A program made the position numbers and the translations under genes. Shown here one piece after another: positions 26,342-35,560 of a DNA stretch of 64,000 bases. Source of the stretch: Pseudoxanthomonas mexicana (lineage in GTDB: Bacteria > Pseudomonadota > Gammaproteobacteria > Xanthomonadales > Xanthomonadaceae); contig NZ_PDWV01000008.1 in assembly GCF_010093385.1 (NCBI RefSeq), positions 21,515-85,514 of the forward strand. Reading direction: 5' to 3'. The notes beneath the pieces were generated by a model that had not been told where the DNA came from, did no database searches, and saw nothing but the letters and a program-made list of their open reading frames with translations. Each line of letters begins with the position of its first letter. The first letter of the stretch is position 1.

Positions 26342-29300
26342 ATGGCATCGCTCCCGAACCCGCCGCGACTGGGTATCTCCGGTCGCCTGGCGCGCACGTT
26401 CCAGGCCAACCCCCTGACGCCGATCCTCGCGCTGCTCGGCCTGCTGCTGGGGCTGGTGGCGGTGATGATCACGCCGCGCGAGGAAGAGCCGCAGATCGAC
26501 GTCACCATGGCCAACGTCATCGTGCCATTCCCGGGCGCGGATGCGCGCCAGGTCGAGCAGATGGTCACCTATCCGCTGGAACAGAAACTGTCCGAGATCG
26601 AGGAGATCAAGCACACCTATTCGATCAGCCGGCCCGGCATGGCGGTCCTGACGGTGGAGTTCGACGTGGGCGTGAAGCGCCAGCCCGCGCTGGTGCGCCT
26701 GTACGACAAGGTGTTCTCCAACCAGGACTGGATGCCGGCGAACCTCGGCGTGGGCCAGCCCATCATCAAGCCCAAGGGCATCGACGACGTGCCGGTGATG
26801 GCGCTGACCCTGTGGACGGACGATCCCCAGCGCGGCGCACGCGACCTGGCCGAAGTGGCCCACACGCTGGAAACCGAACTCAAGCGCATCCCCGGCACGC
26901 GCGACGTGTTCACCCTGGGTGCGCCGGAGCGTGCCGTCATGGTGCAGCTCGATGCCGCGCGACTGGCCAGCCACGGCCTGGCGGTGAATGATCTGTCCGC
27001 GGCCCTGCAGGCCGCCAACCTGGCGCGCCAGGCGGGCGAGCGCGTCGGTGCGGACGGGGTGGTGCAGGTGACCTCCGGCCAGTTCCTGGCCGATCGCGCG
27101 GACGTGGCCGGCCTGGTGCTGGGCGTGTCGGGTGGCCAGCCGGTGCGCCTGGAGGACGTGGCGACGGTCCGCGATGCGGCCGATGCGCCGTCGAGTTACG
27201 TGTGGCACGGTGCGCCCGCGAAACGCTCGGGACCTTCCAGTGGCGTGGCGCCCGCGGTGACGCTGGCCATCGCCAAGAAGCCGGGCAGCAATGCGGCCGA
27301 CATCCCGGCCGCCGCCCTAGCGCGGTTGGAGGCACTGCGTGGCAGCGTGATTCCCGACGGCATCCAGGTGGAGACCACGCGCGACTACGGCCTGACGGCC
27401 AGCGACAAGGCGCAGACGCTGATCAAGAAACTGGTGTTCGCCACCGGCTCGGTGGTGCTGCTGGTGCTGTTCGCGCTGGGCCGTCGCGAGGCCATCGTGA
27501 TCGGCAGCGCGGTGGTGCTGACCCTGGCGGTCACGCTGTTCGCATCGTGGGCGATGGGATTCACCCTCAACCGCGTCTCGCTGTTCGCACTGATCTTCTC
27601 CATCGGCATCCTGGTGGACGATGCCATCGTGGTGGTCGAGAACATCCACCGGCACATGGCGCAGGGCGGCATGTCGCTGGCCGAGGCCATTCCGCCCGCG
27701 GTGGACGAAGTGGGCGGTCCGACCATCCTGGCCACCTTCACCGTGATCGCGGCGTTGATGCCCATGGCCTTTGTCACCGGCCTGATGGGGCCGTACATGC
27801 GGCCCATCCCGATCAATGCCTCGGTCGGCATGCTGCTGTCGCTGATGATCGCGCTGGTGGTCACGCCGTGGCTGTCGCTGAAGCTGCTCAAGCGGCATGC
27901 GGTCGCGCCTGCGGGTGAGGGCGCCGCCCACGGGCATGCGGAAGGCACCATGGCCGCGCGCCTGCATCGCCTGTTCGAGCGCGTGATGACGCCCTTCCTG
28001 GATGCCGGCGCGGGTACGCGGCGCCGGCGCCTGCTGTTCGTCGGCATGGCCGTGCTGGTGGCGCTGGCGGCCAGTCTGGCGGTGTTCAAGCTGGTGGTGC
28101 TGAAGATGCTGCCGTTCGACAACAAGTCCGAACTGCAGATCGTGGTCGACCTGCCCGAAGGCCGCACGCTGGAGGACACCAACGCCCTGCTGGCCGAGCT
28201 GGCCGGCGTGCTGGACCGCACACCGGAAGTCCTGCACTACCAGGGCTATGCGGGTACGGCCGCACCGATCAACTTCAACGGGCTGGTGCGGCAGTACTAC
28301 CTGCGCGAGGGTGCGAACGTGGGCGACCTGCAGGTGAACCTGGTGGACCGCCACGACCGCGAGCGCAAGAGCCACGAGATCGCCGTCGCCCTGCGCCCGC
28401 AGGTGGACGCGATCGGCCGCCGCCATGGCGCGTCGGTCAAGGTGGTGGAGGTGCCGCCCGGGCCGCCCGTGCTGTCGCCGATCGTGGCCGAGGTGTACGG
28501 GCCCGACTATGCCCGCCAGCGGCAGGTGGCGCGGGCGCTCGAGCAGCGCTTCCTGGCGACCGAGGGCATCGTCGATGTGGACACCAGCGTGGAAGCCGAT
28601 GCACGCCGCGATATCCTGGTGATCGACCGCGTGCGCGCGGCGCGCCTGGGCGTGCCGCAGTCGGCGATCACCGAGACGATCGCCGCGGGCCTGTCGGGGC
28701 TGGATGCCACCCACGTGATCGATGGCGGCTCGAAGTATCCGCGTCCGATCCGCCTGCGCCTGCCGGTGGCCGACCAGGCTTCGCTCGACGGTCTGCTCGC
28801 GCTGCGGGTGCGCGGTGGCAACGGCCAACTCGTGCCGCTGTCGGAACTGGTGCAGGTACGTTCCACCTGGTGGGACGGCGCCATCCACCACAAGGACCTG
28901 CTGCCCGTGGTGTACGTGATGGGCGACGAGAGCGGCACGGTCGACAGCCCGCTGTACGGCATGTTCGACCTGGTCGGGCAGGTGTCGGACAACGCCATCG
29001 ACGGCCAGCAGGTGGGGCAGTTCTACATCCGCCAGCCGCCCGAGACCGCCGGCTTCGGCATCAAGTGGGACGGCGAGTGGCAGATCACGTACGAGACCTT
29101 CCGCGACATGGGCATCGCCTACGCGGCCGGCATGGTGCTGATCTATCTGCTGGTGGTGGCCTACTTCCGCAACTATGTGGTGCCGCTGGTGATCATGGCG
29201 CCCATCCCGTTGACAGTGATCGGCGTGATGCCGGGCCACGCCCTGCTGGGCGCACAGTTCACCGCCACCAGCATGATCGGCATGATCGCGCTGGCGGGCA

Positions 29301-29593
29301 TCATCGTGCGCAACTCGATCCTGCTGGTGGACTTCATCAACCATCTGGTCGAGCGCGGGCAGTCGCTGGAGTCGGCGGTCGTCGACGCCTGCGCGGTGCG
29401 CGCACAACCGATCGCGCTGACCGCGCTGGCGGCGATGGCGGGTGCGTTCTTCATTCTCGACGACCCCATCTTCAACGGTCTGGCGATCTCGCTGATCTTC
29501 GGCATCTTGGTGTCCACGGTGCTGACGCTGGTGGTGATCCCGTTGCTGTACTACGCGCTGAAGCACCGTGCTTACAAGGAATCTAACGCATGA
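26342..29593 (+). CDS. RND-family efflux pump permease
   Basis: This 1083-residue AcrB-like proton-driven transporter has twelve expected membrane helices and two large periplasmic loops. The TM4 proton-relay Asp pair is visible in SIGILVDDAIVVVENIHRH (about 420-438). The FN..G-containing loop and a late GIKWDGEWQITYETFRDMG segment place it in a branch different from classic AcrB drug pumps. It is bound to the sulfide operon by tight spacing on both sides. Its cargo is unknown; a sulfur species or thiol conjugate is an inference from context. Confidence 0.92.
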   Translation: MASLPNPPRLGISGRLARTFQANPLTPILALLGLLLGLVAVMITPREEEPQIDVTMANVIVPFPGADARQVEQMVTYPLEQKLSEIEEIKHTYSISRPGMAVLTVEFDVGVKRQPALVRLYDKVFSNQDWMPANLGVGQPIIKPKGIDDVPVMALTLWTDDPQRGARDLAEVAHTLETELKRIPGTRDVFTLGAPERAVMVQLDAARLASHGLAVNDLSAALQAANLARQAGERVGADGVVQVTSGQFLADRADVAGLVLGVSGGQPVRLEDVATVRDAADAPSSYVWHGAPAKRSGPSSGVAPAVTLAIAKKPGSNAADIPAAALARLEALRGSVIPDGIQVETTRDYGLTASDKAQTLIKKLVFATGSVVLLVLFALGRREAIVIGSAVVLTLAVTLFASWAMGFTLNRVSLFALIFSIGILVDDAIVVVENIHRHMAQGGMSLAEAIPPAVDEVGGPTILATFTVIAALMPMAFVTGLMGPYMRPIPINASVGMLLSLMIALVVTPWLSLKLLKRHAVAPAGEGAAHGHAEGTMAARLHRLFERVMTPFLDAGAGTRRRRLLFVGMAVLVALAASLAVFKLVVLKMLPFDNKSELQIVVDLPEGRTLEDTNALLAELAGVLDRTPEVLHYQGYAGTAAPINFNGLVRQYYLREGANVGDLQVNLVDRHDRERKSHEIAVALRPQVDAIGRRHGASVKVVEVPPGPPVLSPIVAEVYGPDYARQRQVARALEQRFLATEGIVDVDTSVEADARRDILVIDRVRAARLGVPQSAITETIAAGLSGLDATHVIDGGSKYPRPIRLRLPVADQASLDGLLALRVRGGNGQLVPLSELVQVRSTWWDGAIHHKDLLPVVYVMGDESGTVDSPLYGMFDLVGQVSDNAIDGQQVGQFYIRQPPETAGFGIKWDGEWQITYETFRDMGIAYAAGMVLIYLLVVAYFRNYVVPLVIMAPIPLTVIGVMPGHALLGAQFTATSMIGMIALAGIIVRNSILLVDFINHLVERGQSLESAVVDACAVRAQPIALTALAAMAGAFFILDDPIFNGLAISLIFGILVSTVLTLVVIPLLYYALKHRAYKESNA

Positions 29594-30279
29594 GTCCATC
29601 GAGCCCTCAACGGCTGCTGTGGTCGGCTTGCCTGGCGTGGGCCGTCACGGCGTGTGCCCCCGGGGCCGTCGGCGATGCGGGCCGGGACGTGGCCGAAGTC
29701 CGCCCGCAGCAGGGCGCCGAAGCGCCACGGACCGCACCCCCGCTTGATCCCGATCTCGATCGCGCGAAGGCGGCCGCACAGGCCTTCAGCGCTCGCCTGC
29801 GTGGTCGCCTGCAGGCGGCGATGCAGGCCGGTGGCCCCATGGCGGCCGTGGAGGTCTGCCATGCCGAGGCGCCGGCCATCGCAGACGCGGTGATGGCCGA
29901 GCACGGCGTGCGCCTGGGCCGCGTCGCGCTGCCCGGGCGCAACCGCAACGCCGGACAGGCCGCCGAGGGTTGGCAGCTCGCCACGCTGGAGGCCTTCCAG
30001 CAAGCCGTCCTGGAGGGAGCGCCTGCCGCGGAGCAGGTATCCGTGGTCCGCGAAGGCCTGCCCGAGGGCGTCGCGCTGCGCCTGATGCGGGGCATCGCCA
30101 CCGAACCCGGCTGCCTGGCCTGCCATGGCGCGCAGGTCGCCCCGGCCGTCCGCACGGCCATCGCGGCGCATTATCCTGACGACGCGGCCACCGGCTTCGC
30201 GGTGGGCGACCTGCGTGGCGGACTGTGGGTCGAAGTGCCCGCCACCGCTGCCCACACCCCTCAGGAGGCCACGCCATGA
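29590..30279 (+). CDS. Tll0287-like (DUF3365) c-type heme lipoprotein
   Basis: This 229-residue protein has a lipobox ending at Cys22 (AVTAC) and a heme-binding CLACH at 175-179. The layout, a helical N-half followed by MRGIATEPGCLACHG near the end, matches the DUF3365/Tll0287 family, small heme-PAS-like periplasmic proteins thought to sense redox or bind ligands. It overlaps the pump gene by four bases (ATGA) and OsmC by four, so all three are coupled. Confidence 0.85.
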   Translation: MSPSSPQRLLWSACLAWAVTACAPGAVGDAGRDVAEVRPQQGAEAPRTAPPLDPDLDRAKAAAQAFSARLRGRLQAAMQAGGPMAAVEVCHAEAPAIADAVMAEHGVRLGRVALPGRNRNAGQAAEGWQLATLEAFQQAVLEGAPAAEQVSVVREGLPEGVALRLMRGIATEPGCLACHGAQVAPAVRTAIAAHYPDDAATGFAVGDLRGGLWVEVPATAAHTPQEATP

Positions 30280-30758
30280 GCACCGACGCGCCGATCCGCA
30301 TCACCCTGGAACAGGAAGAGGACTACAGCTTCCGCATCCGCTTCGACGACACCACCATCGCCGACCTGATGACCGACGAGCCCGCGCCGCTGGGCAAGGG
30401 TGAGGGCCCGAACCCGACGCGGCTGCTGGTGTCGGCCGTCGCCAACTGCCTGTCGGCCAGCCTGCTGTTCGCGCTGCGCAAGTTCAGGAACACGCCGGGC
30501 AGGCTGGTCACCCATGCCACCGCGGAGCTGGTGCGCAACGAGCAGGGCAGGCTGCGCGTGGGCCACATCCATGCCGATATCCAGCTGGCCGAGGCCGGCA
30601 CGGCGCACGCCTCGCTGGAACGCATCCTGGCCCAGTTCGAGAACTTCTGCGTGGTGACCGAGAGCGTGCGCCACGGCATCGAGGTTTCCGTCAGCATCAC
30701 CGACGCCGACGGCGTCCAGCTGCACGGCAAGGCGCGGACGGAGCAGGCCGCGTCCTGA
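30276..30758 (+). CDS. OsmC/Ohr-family peroxiredoxin
   Basis: This 160-residue OsmC-like protein has two reactive cysteines, Cys58 (ANCLSASL) and Cys125 (ENFCVVTES). OsmC proteins reduce organic peroxides, and some have been linked to persulfide removal. AGGAGG precedes ATG 30276, which overlaps the upstream stop. It closes the + arm of the sulfide island. Confidence 0.88.
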   Translation: MSTDAPIRITLEQEEDYSFRIRFDDTTIADLMTDEPAPLGKGEGPNPTRLLVSAVANCLSASLLFALRKFRNTPGRLVTHATAELVRNEQGRLRVGHIHADIQLAEAGTAHASLERILAQFENFCVVTESVRHGIEVSVSITDADGVQLHGKARTEQAAS

Positions 30759-30781
30759 TTTGCAGGTGGGGTGCCTGCTCT

Positions 30782-30848
30782 TGTGGGAGCGACGCGAGTC
30801 GCGAAGGGCCCGCGGGAACGCTTCATCGCGACTCGCGTCGCTCTCACA
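30782..30848. repeat. Inverted repeat element, copy B
   Basis: Arms at 30782-30804 and 30826-30848 are 23-bp inverted repeats with one mismatch and the sequence GAGCGACGCGAGTCGCGA. It lies after the sulfide operon and before the LacI gene, and could act as a weak terminator. Confidence 0.88.
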
Positions 30849-30949
30849 GGGACGCCGAAAGGCCGTGTAAGCCCCGCGCCCCCCGGATCGCCGCCGGCCT
30901 CCCAGCGTGGCATCATCCGGTCCTCTGCCGTCCGTATCCGAAGCCGTCC

Positions 30950-31987
30950 GTGATCGCGCCCATCAAGGGAAAGGCCACCTCGCTGGACATCGCCCACCTG
31001 GCGGGCGTGTCCCAGCCCACCGTGTCGCGCGCGCTGCGGGGCAGCCCGATGGTCAACGAGGAAACGCGCAAGCGCATCCTGGCCATCGCCGAGCAGCTGA
31101 ACTACAAGGTCGACAAGAACGCCTCCAACCTGCGCCGCCAGCATTCGGGCACGCTGGCCCTGCTGTTCTTCGAAGATCCGACGCCGGACGAATCGGCCAT
31201 CAATCCTTTCTTCCTGTCGATGCTGGGCAGCATCACGCGTGCCTGCGCGCTGCGCGGCTACGACCTGCTGATCTCGTTCCAGCAGCTGTCCAACGACTGG
31301 CAGGCCGACTACGAAGACAGCAAGAAGGCCGACGGCATCATCCTGCTGGGGTATGGCGACTACCTGGAGTCGCGCAGCCGGCTGGAGAAGCTGGTCGAGC
31401 AGGGCACCCACTTCGTGCGCTGGGGCGCCGTCCAGCCGGATACGCCCGGGGTGTCGATCGGTTGCGACAACACCCAGGGTGGCCACGACATCACCGCGCA
31501 CCTGGTCGCGCAGGGACGGCGACGCATCGCGTTCCTGGGGCATGCGTCCAACCACTATCCCGAATTCTTCGAGCGCTACCTCGGCCATCGCCAGGCACTC
31601 GAAACCGCGGGCCTCCCAGCCGATCCCGCCCTGCAGGTCGATGCCCTCACCACGGAGCAGTCCGGCCACGACGCGGCCACCGAACTGCTGGCCCGCGGTG
31701 CACCGTTCGATGCGATCTTCGCCGCCAGCGACCTGATCGCCGTCGGCGCCATGAAGGCGTTGCTGGAGCGCGGGTTGCGCGTGCCCGACGATGTCGCCGT
31801 GGCCGGCTTCGACGACATTCCGCTGGCCAGCTTCATCAATCCCGGCCTGTCCACCGTGCAGCAGGACACCAAGCGCGCGGGTGCGTTGCTGGTCGAGACC
31901 TTGCTGGCGCTTATCAACGGCGAGCCCGCCGAAAGCCAGACCATCCCGGTGAAGCTGGCGCTGCGCGGGTCTACCGCAGCGAAGTGA
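30950..31987 (+). CDS. LacI-family regulator, probable maltose regulator
   Basis: This 345-residue repressor has an N-terminal helix-turn-helix SLDIAHLAGVSQPTVSRAL (about 11-29) with the hinge KNASNLRRQ, and a periplasmic-binding-fold sensor domain from about residue 68. Neighbours (alpha-amylase, sugar transporter, alpha-glucosidase, TonB receptor) point to maltose or maltodextrin as effector, as for Caulobacter/Xanthomonas MalI-type proteins. The palindromic 17-mers at 35459 and 38259 are its likely operators. GTG 30950 is the only plausible start. Confidence 0.88.
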   Translation: MIAPIKGKATSLDIAHLAGVSQPTVSRALRGSPMVNEETRKRILAIAEQLNYKVDKNASNLRRQHSGTLALLFFEDPTPDESAINPFFLSMLGSITRACALRGYDLLISFQQLSNDWQADYEDSKKADGIILLGYGDYLESRSRLEKLVEQGTHFVRWGAVQPDTPGVSIGCDNTQGGHDITAHLVAQGRRRIAFLGHASNHYPEFFERYLGHRQALETAGLPADPALQVDALTTEQSGHDAATELLARGAPFDAIFAASDLIAVGAMKALLERGLRVPDDVAVAGFDDIPLASFINPGLSTVQQDTKRAGALLVETLLALINGEPAESQTIPVKLALRGSTAAK

Positions 31988-31996
31988 GGGCGCCGT

Positions 31997-32136
31997 TGTA
32001 GGAGCGACGTCAGTCGCGACCGCAGACCGTGCATGTCATGAACTCGTGCCGACCTGCCGACCGCAAGGGTTCGCCTTGGGCATCCTGCGCCGAAGTGGGC
32101 TGACGGCATCCGGTCGCGACTGACGTCGCTCCTACA
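31997..32136. repeat. Inverted repeat element, copy C
   Basis: Arms 31997-32022 and 32111-32136 are perfect inverted repeats (TGTAGGAGCGACGTCAGTCG...). The element sits exactly between the convergent LacI and alpha-amylase genes. Confidence 0.9.
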
Positions 32137-32146
32137 GTGGGGCCCC

Positions 32147-33823
32147 TCAATCCGCCTTCGGCGCCTTGCGCGCCATCAGCTCGGCCAGGCGCGCGCGCGT
32201 ATCGGCGCGGGTGATCGGCGCGTCCAGCAGGAACACGCGCACACCGTGCGCCGGTACCTCGGCCTGCAGGCGGTTGCGCACACGTTGGGTCTTGCCGGTG
32301 AACGCATCGCGCCATTGGCCGGATTGCAGGTGCTCCGACACCGACAGCTTCGCCGGTGTATCCGCCTTGTTCAGCAGCACCAGCGCGGTCTGGGTGACGC
32401 CTTCGTGCTGCAGGACGCGGTAGAAGATCGCCTGGTCGCCTTTCAGGCGCACGTTGAGCTGCAGGCCGCGCTGCAGGGCCGGGGTATCGCGGCGCAGCTG
32501 GGCGATGCGCTTGAGCGGGGCGAAGATCGGACTCTGCGGCGCCGCGTCGATGCGTTCCTGACCGAAGTAGTTGCGGTTGCCGGCATGCTCTGCGTTGCCG
32601 CGCTCGAAGCCGATCTCGGAGCCGTAGTAGATCACCGGAATGCCGCGCGCCGTGAACAGCCAGTTGTGCGCGTCGATGAAGCCCGCGTCGCTGGCCTTCA
32701 TGCGCGCCATGTCGTGGTTGTCGTAGAACGTCATCAGGTCGTACGGGTTGGCGTACGGGCCGTCTTCCAGGTACAGCGCCTTGCCGATCTCCTCGTAGCC
32801 GGTGCCCGGTTTCTCGAACACCTCGGTCAATTTCGCCTTCAGCGGAAAGTCCAGCACGCTGTAGCTGCCGTTGCGGGCCCAGGTATGGCCGGCGATGCTG
32901 GCGGCGTCGTAGTTGAAGTTCTCGCCGAACATGAAGAAGCCCGGTTTCTTCGCCCGGATGCGGTCGGCGAATTCCTTCCAGAACGCGTGCGGCATCCAGG
33001 CGATGGTGTCCACGCGGAACGCCGCCGCGCCCTGGTCGATCCACTGCTCGTATGCGCCGACCAGGTACTCCATCACCGCCGGGTTGTTCTCGTTGAAGTC
33101 GGACAGCTGCGCCAGGCCACCGCCGGTGTTGTAGAAGGCGTGCATCGGCTTGCGGCGCGGGTCCAGCCTGTCCGGGTCCAGGTTCTGGTGGTCGGCGATC
33201 AGCCTGCCGTCCTTGTCCCAGACCTTGCCGTACTGGGGCTGCATCTTCGGCATCGAATACGCGGGCGAGCCGTGGTTGCCGACGATGTCCAGCACCACGT
33301 CGAGCTTCTGTTCCTTCATGGCGCGGGTGAAGCCGGCGAAGTCCAGCCCTTCGCTGGGCAGGTGTTCATCCAGTTTGTAAAAGTTGATGCCCCAGTAGCC
33401 GTGGTAGCCGGTCTTGCCACGGTCGGTGAACATCCCGGCCCACTTCACTTCTTCGCCGCCGGTGAAGGCTTCATCCGGGTTGTCCACGATCGGCGTGATC
33501 CACACCGAGGTGAAGCCGAGGTCGCGGATGTAGCCGGCGTTGTCCAGCACGCCCTTGAAGTCGCCGCCCAGGTAACCGACGTTGTCGGTCTGTCCCTCCG
33601 GCGCGCCGGGCGTGGGGCGGTCGAAGGTGTGGTTCGCGCCGCCCTGGTCGCGGTGGTCGTTGGACGGGTCGCCGTTGACGAAGCGGTCCGTCAGCACGAA
33701 GTACACCGCCTCCTTCGCGAAAGGCTCGGTGGTGCCGTAGAAATCGTCCGCGGCAAGTGCGGCAAAGGGGGCGCAGAGCAGGGCGGCCAGGCTGGCGGCG
33801 AGCGGTCGGCGTGGAAACTTCAT
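32147..33823 (-). CDS. Exported GH13 alpha-amylase-family glycosidase
   Basis: This 558-residue protein has a signal peptide ending near ALA-AD (residue 25). GH13 regions are DVVLDIVGNH (175-184), nucleophile Asp272 in FRVDTIAW, acid/base Glu301 in FMFGENFN and Asp368 in YDNHD. The N-terminal WITPIVDNPDEA and GYHGYWG segments resemble CGTase and maltogenic amylase-type enzymes. It would cleave maltodextrins in the periplasm or outside the cell. The stop of the transporter overlaps its ATG (TGATG), so they are coupled. Confidence 0.92.
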   Translation of the reverse strand: MKFPRRPLAASLAALLCAPFAALAADDFYGTTEPFAKEAVYFVLTDRFVNGDPSNDHRDQGGANHTFDRPTPGAPEGQTDNVGYLGGDFKGVLDNAGYIRDLGFTSVWITPIVDNPDEAFTGGEEVKWAGMFTDRGKTGYHGYWGINFYKLDEHLPSEGLDFAGFTRAMKEQKLDVVLDIVGNHGSPAYSMPKMQPQYGKVWDKDGRLIADHQNLDPDRLDPRRKPMHAFYNTGGGLAQLSDFNENNPAVMEYLVGAYEQWIDQGAAAFRVDTIAWMPHAFWKEFADRIRAKKPGFFMFGENFNYDAASIAGHTWARNGSYSVLDFPLKAKLTEVFEKPGTGYEEIGKALYLEDGPYANPYDLMTFYDNHDMARMKASDAGFIDAHNWLFTARGIPVIYYGSEIGFERGNAEHAGNRNYFGQERIDAAPQSPIFAPLKRIAQLRRDTPALQRGLQLNVRLKGDQAIFYRVLQHEGVTQTALVLLNKADTPAKLSVSEHLQSGQWRDAFTGKTQRVRNRLQAEVPAHGVRVFLLDAPITRADTRARLAELMARKAPKAD

Positions 33824-35208
33824 CAATGGGCCTGCGAAGCGAGGGAGACGGGCGCGTGCGCAGGTTCGCGCACGCGGACGAGTGCCAGCGCCGCCAGCAG
33901 CAGGCTGGCGCCGCTGATGACCAGCGCGAAGACCGCCTCGTTGGCGAAGAACGCACGCAGGGCCGGGCCCAGCAGGGTGGCGGCGACGATCTGCGGGATC
34001 ACGATGAACATGTTGAAGATGCCCATGTAGAGGCCCATCTTCTCCGCCGGCACATGGCTGGACAGCAGGGCGTAGGGCATCGACAGGATGCTGGCCCACG
34101 CCACGCCGACCAGAGCGAACGAGCCGATCAGCCAGGCCGGATGCGGCACGAACCACATCGACAGGAAGCCGACGCCGCCCAGCACCAGCGAGCCGGCATG
34201 CACCGCCTTGCGGTTGAGCGGGAAGCGCGCCGCATAGAAGCTCAGCAGCAGGGCGACCAGCATCGACGACAGCCCGTAATAGCCCATGTAGGAGCCGACC
34301 AGGTCGGCCGCGTTCTGGAAGGCGGCATTGGCCGACTGGAAGGCGGCGGCCTGTGCCGGGACCGCCATGTCGAAGGCCGCCGGGTCCGGCGCGGGCGCCT
34401 TGAACACGTGTTCGGTCAGGCCGGGGGTGGCCATGCTCCACATGGCGAAGAAGGCCAGCCAGCTGAAGAACTGCACCAGCCCCAGGCGGCGCATCTGCGC
34501 GGGCATGTGGACCACGTGGTGGGCGATCTCGCCAGCGAAGTTGCCGCGGCGCTTCTGTTCGTCGCGGAACCGCTGCAGGTCTTCCGGCGGATACTCGGGC
34601 GTGGTGAGGATGGTCACCAAAATGCTCGCCATGAAGACGAAGGCGCCGATGGCGAACGCCACCTTCACCGAGGGCGGCACCACGCCAGGACCGGCTTCGT
34701 TCGGTACGCCGAGCTGGGCGATGAACCAGGGCAGGTTGCTGGCCACCCACGTGCCCACGCCGATGATCAGCGTCTGCAGCACGAAGCCGTACGAGCGCTG
34801 TTCCTCGGGCAGCTTGTCGGCCACCAGCGCACGGAACGGCTCCATGCTGATGTTGATGCTGGCATCCAGCACCCACAGCAGGCCTGCCGCGATCCACAAC
34901 GTGGGCGAGTGCGGCATGAACACCAGGGCGATGGAACTGAGGATGGCGCCGATCAGGAAGAACGGCCGCCGGCGCCCCAGGCGCGGATGCCAGGTACGGT
35001 CGCTGAGATAGCCGATGATCGGCTGCACCAGCAGGCCGGTCAGCGGCGCGGCGATCCACAGCAGCGGCAGCGCATCCTTCTCCGCGCCCAGGGTCTGGAA
35101 GATGCGCGACATGAAGCCGCCCTGCAGCGCGAAGCCGAACTGTATGCCGAGGAAGCCGAAGGACATGTTCCAGATCTGCCAGAAGGACAGGCGTGGCTTG
35201 GCGGTCAT
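33823..35208 (-). CDS. MFS sugar transporter (SUT/SLC45-like)
   Basis: This 461-residue transporter has twelve predicted helices and the RLGRRRPF loop signature (after helix 2) that marks SUT/SLC45-type disaccharide transporters. The genetic context is maltose import across the inner membrane, comparable to MalY of Caulobacter. It overlaps the periplasmic amylase gene by one base. The promoter should lie in the divergent region that carries the operator at 35459. Confidence 0.9.
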   Translation of the reverse strand: MTAKPRLSFWQIWNMSFGFLGIQFGFALQGGFMSRIFQTLGAEKDALPLLWIAAPLTGLLVQPIIGYLSDRTWHPRLGRRRPFFLIGAILSSIALVFMPHSPTLWIAAGLLWVLDASINISMEPFRALVADKLPEEQRSYGFVLQTLIIGVGTWVASNLPWFIAQLGVPNEAGPGVVPPSVKVAFAIGAFVFMASILVTILTTPEYPPEDLQRFRDEQKRRGNFAGEIAHHVVHMPAQMRRLGLVQFFSWLAFFAMWSMATPGLTEHVFKAPAPDPAAFDMAVPAQAAAFQSANAAFQNAADLVGSYMGYYGLSSMLVALLLSFYAARFPLNRKAVHAGSLVLGGVGFLSMWFVPHPAWLIGSFALVGVAWASILSMPYALLSSHVPAEKMGLYMGIFNMFIVIPQIVAATLLGPALRAFFANEAVFALVISGASLLLAALALVRVREPAHAPVSLASQAH

Positions 35209-35560
35209 GCAGGATTCCTGGCGGAGCGTGGACAAGGGCGTGCGCGAAGGTCGCGGACGTGGCGGCATCTTGCAGGCAAGCGCGTGCGTTTCCATGCTGC
35301 ACCGCAAACAATGCGGATAGCGCACCGGGTGCGGCCGATCGTGCCCGCCGAGCGTCGAGTTACCGCCCAAGCCCTTGCCGCACCTGGATTTCGGCCGTTC
35401 CTTCCAGCCTCGGATGCCGACCAACGCGCTACGCACGTCCGCTGACGTGAGCGTTGCATGCATACGTATTCATGCGCGCCCGTAACGCCTCGCCCTCACG
35501 CATGTCGGCGGGGCGTGGAATAGTGGCGCCCGCCGTGCGCACCGGAGGGGTGCGCCATGC
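35209..35560. other. Divergent regulatory region of the maltose locus
   Basis: This 352-bp gap between the transporter and alpha-glucosidase genes holds no protein-like frame. It contains the palindromic operator at 35459-35475. A GGAGG (35544-35548) ribosome site serves the alpha-glucosidase. Confidence 0.6.
35459..35475. promoter_or_regulatory. LacI-type operator, copy 1
   Basis: TGCATACGTATTCATGC is a near-palindrome centred on ACGT (ideal TGAATACGTATTCA). The same 17-mer occurs in opposite orientation at 38259-38275 before the TonB receptor. Confidence 0.78.

Noticed and set aside
23677..26568. Long minus-strand frame opposite sqr and the RND adaptor (963 codons)
   Set aside because: Antisense shadow across several real genes with clear motifs on the + strand.
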